NCBI RefSeq assembly: GCF_020217425.1
Contig: NZ_CP084090.1
Span: 186,001 to 250,000 of the forward strand
DNA length: 64,000 nucleotides
From: Halomicrobium urmianum
GTDB lineage: Archaea; Halobacteriota; Halobacteria; Halobacteriales; Haloarculaceae
Reading direction: 5' to 3'
Part shown: piece after piece, positions 7,742 to 17,340 of the stretch
How positions within the stretch are numbered: position 1 is the first letter of the stretch
Layout of the letters: each line of letters opens with the position of its first letter
Made by a program: the position numbers and the translations under genes
Notes under the pieces: generated by a model
Told to the model about the DNA's origin: nothing
The model's database searches: none
The model's input: the letters and a program-made list of their open reading frames with translations, nothing else

Positions 7742-10700
7742 TCAGCGCTCTCGCGCGCCGTTCGGCGTGCGCTGCGGACCGGTCGGCTCCCGCCGCCCGA
7801 CGCCCGCTCGGAGTTCCGGGAGCGTCCACGAGAGCGTCGCCTCGCGCAGCGACACCGAGACAGTGGGGGAACCGGCTCCCCCGGCGGCGGACTGCCGGAG
7901 TCGCTCGGCGAGGCCCGTTCCGACGCCCGCGACCGACTCGAGACGGTCCGAATCGGCGGCGAGGACGTCCGCGAGCGTCTCGAAGCCTGCCGATCGGAGC
8001 GCCTCCGCCCGCTCCCGCCCGACGTCGTCGACGCGCTCGAAGGCGGCGCCGGCCCGGGCCGCCTCGGCGGGCACGTCCACGCGGAACCGATAGCTCCCGT
8101 CACCGCGGTCGACCACTTCGCCCGCGCTTCCGGCATCGACGGCGACGGAGACCTCGTCCGCGAGGGCCGGACCGAGCAGGTTGTCGACCTGGTCCCGCGG
8201 CGTCACGCGGACCCGCAGCGACTCGGCGTCGCCCACCGATCGCTCGTCGACCACCTCGGCCGTCGTCCGGGCGGGCGAGGGGCGCGAGACCGCCGCGAGC
8301 GTTGCCCGGCACTCGCGAGTGAGCGTCCGGCCCTGGCGCTCGTACTCGACGACCGCGTGAACGTCGTAGGCACCCTCCGCTCGCAACGGGTCGAGATGGG
8401 CGCTCACGGGCGTCTCAGCGCCCTCGCCCGCTTCGACGTCCGGCCGCGTCGTGGTCCGCTCGCGAAACCGGGGGTCTCGCCGCACCGCCTCGGCCAGTTC
8501 GCCGCGGATCCCGTCCGCCGCGTAGTCCTCCGACGGATCCCGGTCCGGGTCGAGTCGGTCGAACGCCGCGTCGTACAGGCGCACCGCCGCGTCAGCGCTG
8601 GCGTCGTCTGCCGCGTCGAGGGCCTCCAGGGACTCGGAGAACGCCGTGCGGTCGACGCGTTCGTCGCCGACGACGGACCCGTCGGGATTCGATCCGTCGC
8701 CAACGCCGTCGTCGGGTCCGTCGCCGTCGTCGACGCCCTCGCCAGCGAGCAGGTCCGCGTACAGCTCCCCGCGGCTGTGGACCGGTCGCTCGACGGCGAC
8801 GTCGACGGCGTCGGGCGCGACCGCGGCCCCCTCCTCCGTCAGTTCGAGGTCGAGGCGCGCCGGGTTCCCCGTCGCGTCCGCGTCGCGGTGGACCGAGCAA
8901 TCGACGCCGAGATCGGAGTCCACGATGACGGACACCCCGGCCGTGATCTGCCGTCCGGGGCTCGATCGATTGCGGACTACGAGCGCCCAGTCGCCCGCGT
9001 GCGCGCCGCCCGCGGCCGCCAGCGGCAGGTCGACGCGGTAGAACTGCGATGTCGCCGTTCCGCCCTGCCGGACGCCCGCGGCGCTCCCGGCGAACGTCGG
9101 ATCCACGAGCGTCCCGTCCGGCGCCCGGAGGCCGACGTCGACACTCGCCTGCGGGTCGTCCCAGTAGGCCGCGAACGTCGCGGCGTGGTCGACCTCGCCC
9201 AGCGTGGCCGCGACGTCCACGCCGTCCCCGGCGTCCACGTCGTACGTCGGGTCGACGGCGACGTACTCCCCGATCGCGTCGGCAAGGATCTCGAGGAAGA
9301 ACTTCTGGAGGCGGAGCCACCGCTCCTCGGTGAGGTGGAACGAGCCGTCCTCTGGCGCCTCCTCGTCGGCGGACTGGCCGGCGAGCTTCGAGAGGACGGG
9401 GAGGTCGACCTCCGATCCGAGGCCCAGGCCGACCGTGTGGACGGCGAATCCCGACAGCGTCGACAGGTCCACGCCGCGCTGCTCGTCGGCGGGCAGGACG
9501 TACGGCGGCTCGTTCTCCATGCCGTCGCTGACGACGACCAGGACTCGCCTGACGTCGTCCCCGTCGCTCCCGAACTCCGAGCGCGCGGTGACGACGCCGT
9601 CGCCGATGGAGGTGGTCCCGCCCGGCGACAGCGAGCGGATCGCGCGCTTCGCCGCACGCCGGGTGTTCCGCGGGGACTCGGTGACCGCCTCGAGCGGGTG
9701 GACGACGGCGGCGCTGTCGTCGAACCCGACGACGGTCAGCTCGTCGCCGACGCCCGCACGCAGCAGGTCCACGAACGTGTCGGCGGCGCGCTGGAGGGCC
9801 GCCATCTTCGACTGGCCGCCCGCCGGCTGGCGCATGCTCCCGGAGCGGTCGAGCACCAGTCCCGCCTCGACCGGCGTCGGTTCGACGCCGCGGCCGAGCA
9901 GGACGACGGACGCCGCGCTTCCGGGGCCGTCGTGATCGATGCGCAGTTCGCCGGACGAGACCGCGACGTCAGTCGGGCCGAAGGCCACCTCGACCCGTTC
10001 GCTGTCGCCGGGCGGCACCGTCGCCGACGCGGTCCGGGCGTCGAAACCGTCACCGGTCGCGGTGACGTTCGTCACCGAGAGCGGCGCGCCGCCGTCGTTG
10101 TGGACGGTCACGGCGGCCCGGAGCGTGTAGCCGACCTCGACGGCGCCGAAATCGAGCGTCGACTCCTCGACGCGCGCACTCGGACCGCCGGCGGCGGCGT
10201 ACTCGTGGACCGCGCCCCGGCTGACGTCGGCGACGTACGCCGATCCGCCGCCGACGGCGATCCCGTGTCCGGCTCCGAACTGGCCGGAGCGGCCGAACGA
10301 CTCGGCGTGGGCGCCGCTCGCGTCGAACTCCTGGACGCGGCGGTTGCCGTCGTCGACGACGTACAGGTGGTCCGACGCGTCGACGGCGAGACCGACCGGA
10401 TCACGGAACTCGCCGTCGCGACTCCCGGTGCCGCCCAGCGGTCCGCTGGACCCGCCGTGGACCGTGACGACGTCCCCGGATCGGTCCGAGACGTACACGG
10501 TGCCCGCACCGTCGACGGCGATGCCGCTCGCGTCGCCCCAGCTCCCGCCGGTGACCGCCTCCGACGCCGATCCCGACGCGCCGTCGACTCGCACGACCCT
10601 GTCGTTCCCGGCGTCGAGGACGTACCAGTCGCCGCCCCGCCACGTCAGCGCGGTCGGGTCGGCGAGCTCGGTCCCCGCAAACGTCCCGCGGGTCCCGCCG

Positions 10701-11032
10701 AGGAACCCACCGTCGTAGCCGTACGCGTCGGCCGCGGCGTCGTAGGAATACCGGTCGAGTTCGACGTTACCGGCGTCGAGGACGACGAGGTTCCCGTCGC
10801 CGTCGACGGCGACGTCCATCGGGACCGACAGTCCCTCGGTCGAGGAGTCCGTCCCGTAGCTACCGATCGTCTCCGTCGTCGGCGACGACGCCGTCGCGTC
10901 GAAGTGGGCGACGTGGTGGCCCGCGCCGTCGGCGATCAGGAGCCTGTCCCGCGGGTCGTCGAAGGCGAGGCCGAACGGGCGCTGCAGGTCGCCCGTCGCG
11001 ACCGTCCGCACGAACGCGTGGGTGGAACTCAT
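7742..11032 (-). CDS. NHL-propeller / VWA / helix-hairpin-helix protein of unknown function
   Basis: This 1096-residue multidomain protein is laid out as follows. Residues 1-285 are NHL-type propeller repeats (recurring DPxGLAVDxxGxLYVVD patterns). About 288-382 is an ASH/choice-of-anchor-D Ig-like domain starting ESTLDFGAVEVGYTL. About 388-570 is a von Willebrand A domain with an intact MIDAS (DRSGSM near 395-400, TTSIGDG near 472). A mixed region with another Ig-like stretch follows, and residues 1000-1050 form a helix-hairpin-helix pair (GFETLADVLAADSDRLESVAG). The ATG at 11032 overlaps the previous stop in ATGA. The frame extends upstream to 11287, but that part is shadow of the neighbouring gene. 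No signal peptide or membrane helix is seen. Confidence 0.85.
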   Translation of the reverse strand: MSSTHAFVRTVATGDLQRPFGLAFDDPRDRLLIADGAGHHVAHFDATASSPTTETIGSYGTDSSTEGLSVPMDVAVDGDGNLVVLDAGNVELDRYSYDAAADAYGYDGGFLGGTRGTFAGTELADPTALTWRGGDWYVLDAGNDRVVRVDGASGSASEAVTGGSWGDASGIAVDGAGTVYVSDRSGDVVTVHGGSSGPLGGTGSRDGEFRDPVGLAVDASDHLYVVDDGNRRVQEFDASGAHAESFGRSGQFGAGHGIAVGGGSAYVADVSRGAVHEYAAAGGPSARVEESTLDFGAVEVGYTLRAAVTVHNDGGAPLSVTNVTATGDGFDARTASATVPPGDSERVEVAFGPTDVAVSSGELRIDHDGPGSAASVVLLGRGVEPTPVEAGLVLDRSGSMRQPAGGQSKMAALQRAADTFVDLLRAGVGDELTVVGFDDSAAVVHPLEAVTESPRNTRRAAKRAIRSLSPGGTTSIGDGVVTARSEFGSDGDDVRRVLVVVSDGMENEPPYVLPADEQRGVDLSTLSGFAVHTVGLGLGSEVDLPVLSKLAGQSADEEAPEDGSFHLTEERWLRLQKFFLEILADAIGEYVAVDPTYDVDAGDGVDVAATLGEVDHAATFAAYWDDPQASVDVGLRAPDGTLVDPTFAGSAAGVRQGGTATSQFYRVDLPLAAAGGAHAGDWALVVRNRSSPGRQITAGVSVIVDSDLGVDCSVHRDADATGNPARLDLELTEEGAAVAPDAVDVAVERPVHSRGELYADLLAGEGVDDGDGPDDGVGDGSNPDGSVVGDERVDRTAFSESLEALDAADDASADAAVRLYDAAFDRLDPDRDPSEDYAADGIRGELAEAVRRDPRFRERTTTRPDVEAGEGAETPVSAHLDPLRAEGAYDVHAVVEYERQGRTLTRECRATLAAVSRPSPARTTAEVVDERSVGDAESLRVRVTPRDQVDNLLGPALADEVSVAVDAGSAGEVVDRGDGSYRFRVDVPAEAARAGAAFERVDDVGRERAEALRSAGFETLADVLAADSDRLESVAGVGTGLAERLRQSAAGGAGSPTVSVSLREATLSWTLPELRAGVGRREPTGPQRTPNGARER

Positions 11033-12906
11033 TGGTAGAGCCAGGATCTGGTCGGGTTGTGACAGCACTGTGCGACGTCGGCCCAGGCCGGACGGAGGGT
11101 GATCGGCGTCTCGACGGTCGCGCTGCCGCCGTTGCTGTTGACGAACTTCGCGACGCCGGCCTGGAGCCCACGCCACAGGACGTCGCCGACCCCGTAGCCT
11201 ATCGACGGGTGGTCGGTGTAGAGAGTCCTGTCCGCGGCGCGCGTGTAGAACGTGTAGGTGCCCCGGTCGTTCTTGAAGATGCCCCACTCCCGGTTGCCGC
11301 TGACGGGGTGGGCCAACACCGGGTAGCCGTCGACCGCGGAGGTGGTGTAGGTCGTCGAGAACCGCCAGTGGGTGGCGTCGTAGGCGGTACAGACCACCGT
11401 GGCGTTATCCGGGCCCGTCAGGTCCAGGAAGATGAAGGCACCGACCGGCGACGAGGAGTGCCAGGTCCAGCGGTGACGCGCGTTCCAGGGGGTGAACGTC
11501 GTCGGGGCGAACGAGATCGCGGAGATCTCCTGCAGGTAATTGATGTTCAGGCGGACGTACTCGACGAGGTCGGACGGCGTGAACGTCTGTCCCTGCACCG
11601 TCGGGAACGCGTCGATCCGGACGGGGTAGTAGTCGAGGTTGACCGGGCCGATGGCGTCCTCGATCGGCTGGAACCGCCCCGACGAGACGTCCGGGTCGTT
11701 GTGCAGGCCTCGCTGGACGGACGCGGGGGGCCGGAAGCTCACGAGGTCCGCCCAGAACTGGAAGGGGTCCAGGTACAGGGCCTTCTCCTCCGTGGTGGAC
11801 GTCGAGTACCCGTCGACCGTCAACAGGCCGAAGTCGCGCGCTCCGACGACGCTGAGGGAGACGTCGTACGGCCCGGGCTCGGTTCGCAGTCCGTCGACGT
11901 CGTAGAGGTGCCAGGTGAACTGGCCTCGTCGCGGCGGCTTCCCGCGCGTGACGTCTTCGTACACCGGCGCGCGACCGGGCCGCTCCAAGTGACGGACCAG
12001 CAGTTCCAGCATGAAGAAGCCGTACTGCTGCTCTAACTCCCGGTAGAGGTCCGGACCGATCTCGTACTCTATTCGGACCCGGTCGTCAGTCGGCCGCTCG
12101 ACGTGGGCCTGGCGGTCGCTCGTCGGAGAGAGCACGCTGACTCCGCCGGCCCCGGCCGACTCGCCGATCGCGATCGTCGCGTCGTCCTCGTCTCGCCCAC
12201 GGTTCCCGTAGTAGGTCGACACGTCGTCGTCGGTGACCTCGAGTTTGAACCGGTAGGTGCCGCGCGCCCCCGGCGGGACCGTCGCGCCCTTCGGGACCGC
12301 CGTCACCCGCGCACCGCTCCCCGTCGAGACCCGCTTCGCCATCGACTGCACGAACCCGCGGTTCGCGCTCCGCGTCAGATCGACGGTGGGGCCGTCGATC
12401 AGGAACCAGCGATAGTTGAGCGACGCCCCGGGGTCCGGGTCCGTCGTCCCGCTGCCGTCGAGTTCAGCCGCCTGCTGCAGCGACCCGTCCGACACCGACA
12501 CCTCGGCGTCCGCCCCGGCGTCCGCCTCGGGGTCGTGGTTGAGCAGGTAAGTGAACACGCGCGACCAGTCCCAGGTCGAGTGGGAGTCGTCCAGCTCGTC
12601 GCCGGCGCCGAACCGGACGTGGAGGCGCCGCTGGTTCGGGTCGCGCGTGAAGCGCTCCCAGACGCGGGGCGGCAACCGGACCCGCGCCACCTCGTAGCGG
12701 GAGTACCCGCTCGCGTCCGCGAGGTCGAGCGGGTAGAAGTTCGCCGCCGAGCGGCCGAACGGCTGGGAGAACAGCGACCTGTCGAGGGCCCACTGAACGG
12801 CGTAGAACAGCGGCGACGGTAGCCGCTCGAACCGCTCACCGCCCTGCACGAGGGAGATGTCCAGTTCCGGCGGTGGCTCGTCGACGTGCCTAATCCAGTC
12901 GGCCAT
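11029..12906 (-). CDS. PKD-domain protein with FlgD-like Ig region, first gene of the four-gene operon
   Basis: This protein has 625 residues from the ATG at 12906; a GTG at 12915 would add three. Residues 1-135 are a unique region (LPSPLFYAVQWALDRSLFSQ). About 140-235 is a PKD domain (ELDGSGTTDPDPGASLNYRW through YRFKLEVTDDD). A stretch near 310-350 (GQFTWHLYDVDGLRTEPGPY) resembles the FlgD Ig-like fold. The C-terminal 200 residues are rich in aromatic residues and end with a CC pair. No signal peptide is present although PKD domains are usually extracellular. The stop overlaps the next start. A possible promoter for the operon lies near 13068-13084. Function is unknown. Confidence 0.82.
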   Translation of the reverse strand: MADWIRHVDEPPPELDISLVQGGERFERLPSPLFYAVQWALDRSLFSQPFGRSAANFYPLDLADASGYSRYEVARVRLPPRVWERFTRDPNQRRLHVRFGAGDELDDSHSTWDWSRVFTYLLNHDPEADAGADAEVSVSDGSLQQAAELDGSGTTDPDPGASLNYRWFLIDGPTVDLTRSANRGFVQSMAKRVSTGSGARVTAVPKGATVPPGARGTYRFKLEVTDDDVSTYYGNRGRDEDDATIAIGESAGAGGVSVLSPTSDRQAHVERPTDDRVRIEYEIGPDLYRELEQQYGFFMLELLVRHLERPGRAPVYEDVTRGKPPRRGQFTWHLYDVDGLRTEPGPYDVSLSVVGARDFGLLTVDGYSTSTTEEKALYLDPFQFWADLVSFRPPASVQRGLHNDPDVSSGRFQPIEDAIGPVNLDYYPVRIDAFPTVQGQTFTPSDLVEYVRLNINYLQEISAISFAPTTFTPWNARHRWTWHSSSPVGAFIFLDLTGPDNATVVCTAYDATHWRFSTTYTTSAVDGYPVLAHPVSGNREWGIFKNDRGTYTFYTRAADRTLYTDHPSIGYGVGDVLWRGLQAGVAKFVNSNGGSATVETPITLRPAWADVAQCCHNPTRSWLYQ

Positions 12907-13135
12907 CGGTCTCACCCGGCCGGTTCTCGTGCTTCCGCGCGGCTACCGCGCCGCGCGTACTCGCTTTCGGTCGCGTCCGCCTCGCCATGGCGTCTTTCGA
13001 ATCGTCGCTCGGGGAGGATAGCGGTTTCAACGACCTGGTGGCGACAGCGCGCCCACATGCGGTGCGTTATCATCTATCTTACTCCCAGCATCGCTGCCAC
13101 TCGGGGAACGCTGGGCGGGCCGCTCCGACCAAGCC

Positions 13136-13145
13136 GCAGCTTTTT
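13136..13145 (+). promoter_or_regulatory. TATA-like box of nop5
   Basis: An A/T-rich AGCTTTTTCG stretch is centred about 30 bases before the ATG at 13171. The 264-bp divergent gap from 12907 to 13170 holds nothing else that I can identify. Confidence 0.45.
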
Positions 13146-13170
13146 CGCCGCGGCCCGGATACGGCCAGGT

Positions 13171-14016
13171 ATGACCGACGAGGCGGGATGGTTTGCCGGG
13201 CTCGACCCCGGAGACGAGACGGCGGCGGCGAGCGCGATACGGGACGGAGCGGCTGACGAACCGGCCGACTGGGCGTCGCTGGCCGTCGAGAGCGGCTTCG
13301 CCGACGACGAGGCCGACTACTACGACCGCCTCAAGGCGGCAACGACGGCCGCGACCCGCGAGGCCGTCCGGGAGCAGGCCGGGGCCGGGGATCAACAGTT
13401 GATCCACGCCGTCCGGGCCGTCGACGACTGCGAGCGGACGGCCAACGAGCTGGCCGAGCGCGTCGCGGAGTGGGCCGAGAGCCTGTACGACGACGCCGGC
13501 GCCGGCGTCGAGTACGCCCGCGAACTCGCCGAGCGAGAGCCGGAGGGCCCCGGCGAGGAGCGCCTCGTCGCGCTGGCGGGGCGGGTCGCGGACCTGGCCG
13601 ACGAGGCCGAGGCGCTACGAGAACGGATCGAGCGGTCCGCGCCGGAGGTGGCCCCGAACCTCTCTGCGCTGGCGGGGCCGGTGCTGGCCGCACGGCTCAT
13701 CTCGCTGGCGGGCGGGCTGGAGTCGCTGGCCAAGAAGCCCAGCGGTACCGTCCAGGTGCTCGGCGCGGAGGAGGCCCTGTTCGCGCACCTCCGGGGGAAC
13801 GCGCCCTCGCCCAAGCACGGGATCATCTACACCCACGAGGCGGTCCGCGGGACCGACCCCGAGCACCGCGGGTCGGCGGCGCGGGCGCTGGCGGGCAAGC
13901 TCTCCATCGCGGCGCGGATTGACCACTACAGCGGCGACCTCCGGCCGGAGCTACAGGACGACCTGGCCGAACGGATCGAGCGCATCCAGTCCCGCTCCGG
14001 GGGTGACGACGCGTGA
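13171..14016 (+). CDS. nop5: Nop5 (NOP56/58-like) box C/D RNP core protein
   Basis: This 281-residue protein scaffolds box C/D small RNPs, linking L7Ae-bound guide RNA to fibrillarin for 2'-O-methylation of rRNA and tRNA. The C-terminal Nop domain is clear: APNLSALAGPVLAARLISLA, then KKPSGTVQVLGAEEALFAHL and the RNA-facing PKHGIIY. A coiled-coil segment of Glu/Arg-rich heptads fills about residues 70-155. The protein is shorter than eukaryotic relatives, as usual for haloarchaea. The ATG at 13171 follows a TATA-like box. The stop overlaps the fibrillarin start (GTGA), giving the conserved nop5-flpA operon whose products form a complex. Confidence 0.95.
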   Translation: MTDEAGWFAGLDPGDETAAASAIRDGAADEPADWASLAVESGFADDEADYYDRLKAATTAATREAVREQAGAGDQQLIHAVRAVDDCERTANELAERVAEWAESLYDDAGAGVEYARELAEREPEGPGEERLVALAGRVADLADEAEALRERIERSAPEVAPNLSALAGPVLAARLISLAGGLESLAKKPSGTVQVLGAEEALFAHLRGNAPSPKHGIIYTHEAVRGTDPEHRGSAARALAGKLSIAARIDHYSGDLRPELQDDLAERIERIQSRSGGDDA

Positions 14017-14645
14017 GCCTGCCCGACGGCGTCGACCGCCGCGAGTTCGGCGGCGAGGCGTCGCTGGCGACCCGCGGCGACCCCGTCTACGGCGAGGCGA
14101 CCGACGGCGAGTGGCGCCGGTGGAACCCCCACCGGTCGAAGCTCGGCGCGATGCTGGAACTGGGAATGGACACCGGGCTGGCCGGCGGCGAGACGGTGCT
14201 CTACCTCGGCGCGGCGGCGGGGACGACCGTCAGCCACGTCGCCGACTTCGCGGGCCCGACCTACGCCGTCGAGTTCGCTCCCCGTCCGGCATCGGACCTG
14301 CTGGACGCCGCCGAGCCCCGCGAGAACCTGTTCCCGCTGCTCAAGGACGCCCGCGAGCCCGAGACGTACGCCCACATCGTCGAACCGGTCGACGTCGTCG
14401 TGCAGGACGTCGCAACGCGCGGGCAGGCGCTGGTCGCGCGGCGCAACGGGCTGTTCCTCGAGGGGGACGGCCGGCTCCTGCTGGCGATCAAGGCCCGCAG
14501 CGAGGACGTGACCCGCGAGCCCGGCGACGTGTTCGACGACGTCCTCGACGAACTGCGAGAGGACTACGAGGTGCTGGAGACCGAGCGGCTATCGCCCTTC
14601 CACGAGGACCACCTCGGCGTGGTCGCGCGTCCGAAGCCAGAGTGA
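14013..14645 (+). CDS. flpA: Fibrillarin-like rRNA/tRNA 2'-O-methyltransferase
   Basis: This 210-residue class I SAM methyltransferase is the catalytic subunit of box C/D RNPs. The SAM-binding motif [18 protein letters not shown] is near residue 67. Fibrillarin signatures are present: [12 protein letters not shown] upstream, YAVEFAPR for the acidic ribose-binding loop, and [11 protein letters not shown] for motif IV. The GTG start at 14013 overlaps the nop5 TGA, so expression is likely coupled. Length is typical of archaeal FlpA. Confidence 0.96.
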   Translation: MSLPDGVDRREFGGEASLATRGDPVYGEATDGEWRRWNPHRSKLGAMLELGMDTGLAGGETVLYLGAAAGTTVSHVADFAGPTYAVEFAPRPASDLLDAAEPRENLFPLLKDAREPETYAHIVEPVDVVVQDVATRGQALVARRNGLFLEGDGRLLLAIKARSEDVTREPGDVFDDVLDELREDYEVLETERLSPFHEDHLGVVARPKPE

Positions 14646-14694
14646 ACGAGGGGAAGACAGTCCGGACGGATCGACGTGCGAGCGGGTGACGGAA

Positions 14695-14703
14695 CGCTTT
14701 AAC
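14695..14703 (+). promoter_or_regulatory. TATA-like box of gshA
   Basis: A CGCTTTAAC box is centred about 28 bases before the ATG at 14728. This supports that start over the GTG at 14686 and the ATG at 14716. Confidence 0.5.
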
Positions 14704-14727
14704 CCGACGCGGGCGATGCTCCGTGCG

Positions 14728-15807
14728 ATGGAGGAGACGGGCTCAGCCGAGGTATTCGACAGGACGGGCACCCTCGGAATCGAGGAGGAGTTCTACGTCG
14801 TCGACGAGCACGGTCGGCCGACCTCCGGGACGGACGAACTGGTCTACGAGTCCGACCCGCCGGCGATTCTCGATGGCCGTCTCGACCACGAGCTGTTCAA
14901 GTGCGTCATCGAGACGCAGACGCCGCTGATCGAGTCGCTCGACGAGGCCCGGGCGGCGTTAGACGACGTCCGGGACGCGCTCGTCGAACACGCCCGCTCG
15001 GAGGGGTTCGGCATCGCGGCCGCGGGCCTGCACCCGCTGGCGAAGTGGCGCGAACTCGAACACGCCGAGAAGCCCCGCTACCGGGAGCAACTCGACCGCA
15101 TCCAGTACCCACAGCACCGCAACGTCACGGCCGGCCTGCACGTCCACGTCGGCGTCGACGACCCGGACAAGGCCGTCTGGATCGCCAACGAGGTCCGCTG
15201 GTACCTACCGCTGATGCTGGCGCTGTCGGCCAACTCGCCGTTCTGGAACGGCTTCGACACCGGGCTGGCCTCCGCCCGCGCGAAGATCTTCGAGGGGCTG
15301 CCCAACACCGGAATGCCCACCGCCTTCGACTCCTTCGAGGAGTTCCGGACCTTCGAGGAGCGCATGATCGAGACGGGCAGCATCGACGACCGCGGGGAAC
15401 TGTGGTTCGACGTCCGCCCCCACTCCGGCCACGGCACCGTCGAGGTCCGCACGCCGGACGGTCACCGCGACCGCGACGTCGTGATGGCCTTCGTCGAGTA
15501 CGTCGCGGCGCTAGTCGAGGACCTCGGCGCCCGCTACGAGGACGGCGAGTCCGCCAGCGGCTACCGACGCGAGATCCTCGACGAGAACAAGTGGCGCGCG
15601 CTCCGGTACGGTCACGACGCCGAACTGATCGCGCAGTCGGAGTCGGCGTCGGTCCCGCTGGGCGAACTCGTCGACCGCGAGTGCTCGCGCCTCGGCGTCG
15701 ACGGCATCGGCACGGTCTACGAGCGCGAGAGCGGCGCCGCTGCCCAGCGGAGGATACGCCGCGAGGAGGGCGTCGACGCCCTCGCCGCGGAACTGGAACT
15801 GCCCTGA
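14728..15807 (+). CDS. gshA: Glutamate--cysteine ligase (haloarchaeal GshA)
   Basis: This is a 359-residue enzyme of the GCS2/carboxylate-amine ligase family. It is predicted to make gamma-glutamylcysteine, the main low-molecular-weight thiol of haloarchaea. The N-terminal [18 protein letters not shown] carries the metal/glutamate-binding acidic residues. [14 protein letters not shown] and the later [19 protein letters not shown] match the conserved active-site strands. The start at 14728 is chosen from the TATA spacing and from alignment of the MEETGS N-terminus with the family pattern; the frame is open further upstream. No glutathione synthetase gene is adjacent, as expected for a gamma-Glu-Cys user. 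Confidence 0.9.
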   Translation: MEETGSAEVFDRTGTLGIEEEFYVVDEHGRPTSGTDELVYESDPPAILDGRLDHELFKCVIETQTPLIESLDEARAALDDVRDALVEHARSEGFGIAAAGLHPLAKWRELEHAEKPRYREQLDRIQYPQHRNVTAGLHVHVGVDDPDKAVWIANEVRWYLPLMLALSANSPFWNGFDTGLASARAKIFEGLPNTGMPTAFDSFEEFRTFEERMIETGSIDDRGELWFDVRPHSGHGTVEVRTPDGHRDRDVVMAFVEYVAALVEDLGARYEDGESASGYRREILDENKWRALRYGHDAELIAQSESASVPLGELVDRECSRLGVDGIGTVYERESGAAAQRRIRREEGVDALAAELELP

Positions 15808-16156
15808 GTGAACTGCGGTCGTTCGGTACCGGGTCGACCGCCCGTAGTCGGACGGCCGACCCGATCACAGTCCTGATGAGTCGCTCCGGGTGCCACCCAC
15901 CCAACCCAACAGTGGCCCCGGTGCCGATCCCCCCACTACCCGTGAGGGTCCGTCAGCGGTGTCGGTCCCATGCCACACCGCTACGTGATACATGCGAGGA
16001 TGCCAGTATATAGTTTCCGAGCCATTTTACAGCCGATAACAGGATGGCCGTTTCGCCCCTCTTTAAATACCATCCCGCTACCGCATCGTGTCCTCTGCGA
16101 AGGGACCCGTGGATTTTAGTCCGTGACGGCCCTCTCGTCCCCCTAGAGACGTTACT
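15808..16156 (+). other. Intergenic region with candidate promoters of the HTH gene
   Basis: No gene is supported in this 349-bp gap. Two TATA-like boxes precede the next gene: CTTTAAATAC at 16061-16070, which would leave a leader of about 65 bases, and GGATTTTAGT at 16111-16120. A third A/T-rich patch lies at 16009-16018. A short frame on the minus strand from 15993 has poor promoter spacing and no recognisable product. Confidence 0.5.
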
Positions 16157-16789
16157 ATGGCTCCGGACGATGCACGCGACGACGGCGAGGCGGGCGGCGA
16201 CGTCCGCGACAAGATCGAGGAGGGGGCCGACCGGGCGATGGAGCAGTTCGACGAGGGCGTCGTCGACCTGCTCTCGTGGGTCTTGGACACGGAGACGCGA
16301 GCGCGCATCTACGTCTTCCTCCGCGAGCACCCCGACAGCACCAGCGAGGAGGTCGCCGAGGGGACCGGGCTCTACCCCAGCACGGTCCGCGAGGCGCTGG
16401 CCGAACTCCACGACGAGGAGAAGGTCACCCGCCGGAAGCGCGAGTCCGGCGGAGCCGGCAACAACCCCTACGAGTACGCCGCCATCGCGCCCAGCGACCT
16501 CGTCGCCGACGTCGTCGACGACGTCCAGTCAGAGCTCAACGCCGTGTTCAACCTCGACGAGTACCTCGGCCCGGGTGACGAGTCGAACGGGAACGAGCCG
16601 GTGACGATCAGCGTGGAGAGCGGGGACGACAGCGACGGGCCCGACGGCCCGACCGGGAACGGAGTCGACGCCGCGAGCGGCGATTCCGACGCGCGCCACG
16701 AGATCGACGTCGACTCGGCCGACGAGGACCTCGGCGAGAGCGACGGTTCCGACGGGTCCGGCCCGTCGAGCGACGCCGCGGGCGAGTGA
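16157..16789 (+). CDS. Winged-helix transcriptional regulator with long acidic tail
   Basis: This 210-residue protein has a winged-helix domain at about residues 40-105: TRARIYVFLREHPDSTSEEV, then YPSTVREALAELHDEEKVTRR. The wing contains NNPYEYAAIAPSDLV. The last 75 residues are an unstructured Asp/Ser/Gly-rich tail. Regulators of this form are common in haloarchaea, but the target is unknown. The stop lies 54 bases before coaD on the same strand, so the two may share a transcript. Confidence 0.8.
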   Translation: MAPDDARDDGEAGGDVRDKIEEGADRAMEQFDEGVVDLLSWVLDTETRARIYVFLREHPDSTSEEVAEGTGLYPSTVREALAELHDEEKVTRRKRESGGAGNNPYEYAAIAPSDLVADVVDDVQSELNAVFNLDEYLGPGDESNGNEPVTISVESGDDSDGPDGPTGNGVDAASGDSDARHEIDVDSADEDLGESDGSDGSGPSSDAAGE

Positions 16790-16842
16790 CGGCGCCCGGG
16801 CGAGTCGAAGCCAATAAACCGCGAGCCGCCGTGACCGGAGAT

Positions 16843-17319
16843 ATGAAGGTCGCGCTGGGCGGGACGTTCGATCCGATCCACGACGGACACCGCGCCCTCT
16901 TCGAGCGCGCGTTTGAGCTGGGCGACGTCACGGTCGGCCTGACCAGCGACGACCTCGCGCCCAAGACACGCAACGACGAACGACCGATCCGCTCCTTCGA
17001 GGAGCGCAGGCGCGACCTCGAGGCCGAGCTGTCCGACTTCGTCGACGAGCGCGACCACGAGTTCGAGGTCCGCCCGCTGGACAGCCCCACCGGCATCGCG
17101 ACGGAACCGCAGTTCGACGCGCTCGTCGTCTCGCCCGAGACCGAGACCGGCGGCAAGCGCATCAACGAGATCCGCCGGGAGAACGGCCACGAGCCCCTCG
17201 AAATCGAAGTCGTTCCCCACGTCAAGGCCGAGGACGGCGACATCATCTCCTCGACGCGCATCGTGAACGGGGAGATCGACGAGCACGGCGCCCTCACGCC
17301 CGACCGCGACGGCCGCTGA
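16843..17319 (+). CDS. coaD: Phosphopantetheine adenylyltransferase (archaeal type)
   Basis: This 158-residue nucleotidyltransferase transfers AMP from ATP to 4'-phosphopantetheine, giving dephospho-CoA. The nucleotide-binding signature GGTFDPIHDGHRALFERAF is at residues 6-24 and the second motif ISSTRI near 140. Both define the archaeal/eukaryotic PPAT branch. The frame is open upstream to 16786, but the ATG at 16843 gives the compact N-terminus MKVALGGTFDP usual for the family. Confidence 0.93.
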   Translation: MKVALGGTFDPIHDGHRALFERAFELGDVTVGLTSDDLAPKTRNDERPIRSFEERRRDLEAELSDFVDERDHEFEVRPLDSPTGIATEPQFDALVVSPETETGGKRINEIRRENGHEPLEIEVVPHVKAEDGDIISSTRIVNGEIDEHGALTPDRDGR

Positions 17320-17340
17320 TTCGCTGCCGTCAGCGCCCGT

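Noticed and set aside
8357-11038. An open frame of 893 codons on the plus strand
   Set aside because: It lies antisense to the NHL/VWA gene, is Arg/Val-rich with no domains, and its openness follows from the high GC and codon bias of the real minus-strand gene.
15862-15993. A 43-codon minus-strand frame after gshA
   Set aside because: The only TATA-like sequence is too close (about 20 bases) to its ATG, and the peptide has no features.
16044-16604. A 186-codon plus-strand frame overlapping the winged-helix regulator
   Set aside because: Most of it is Ser/Thr/Arg-rich shadow of the regulator in another frame, although a TATA-like patch lies upstream.
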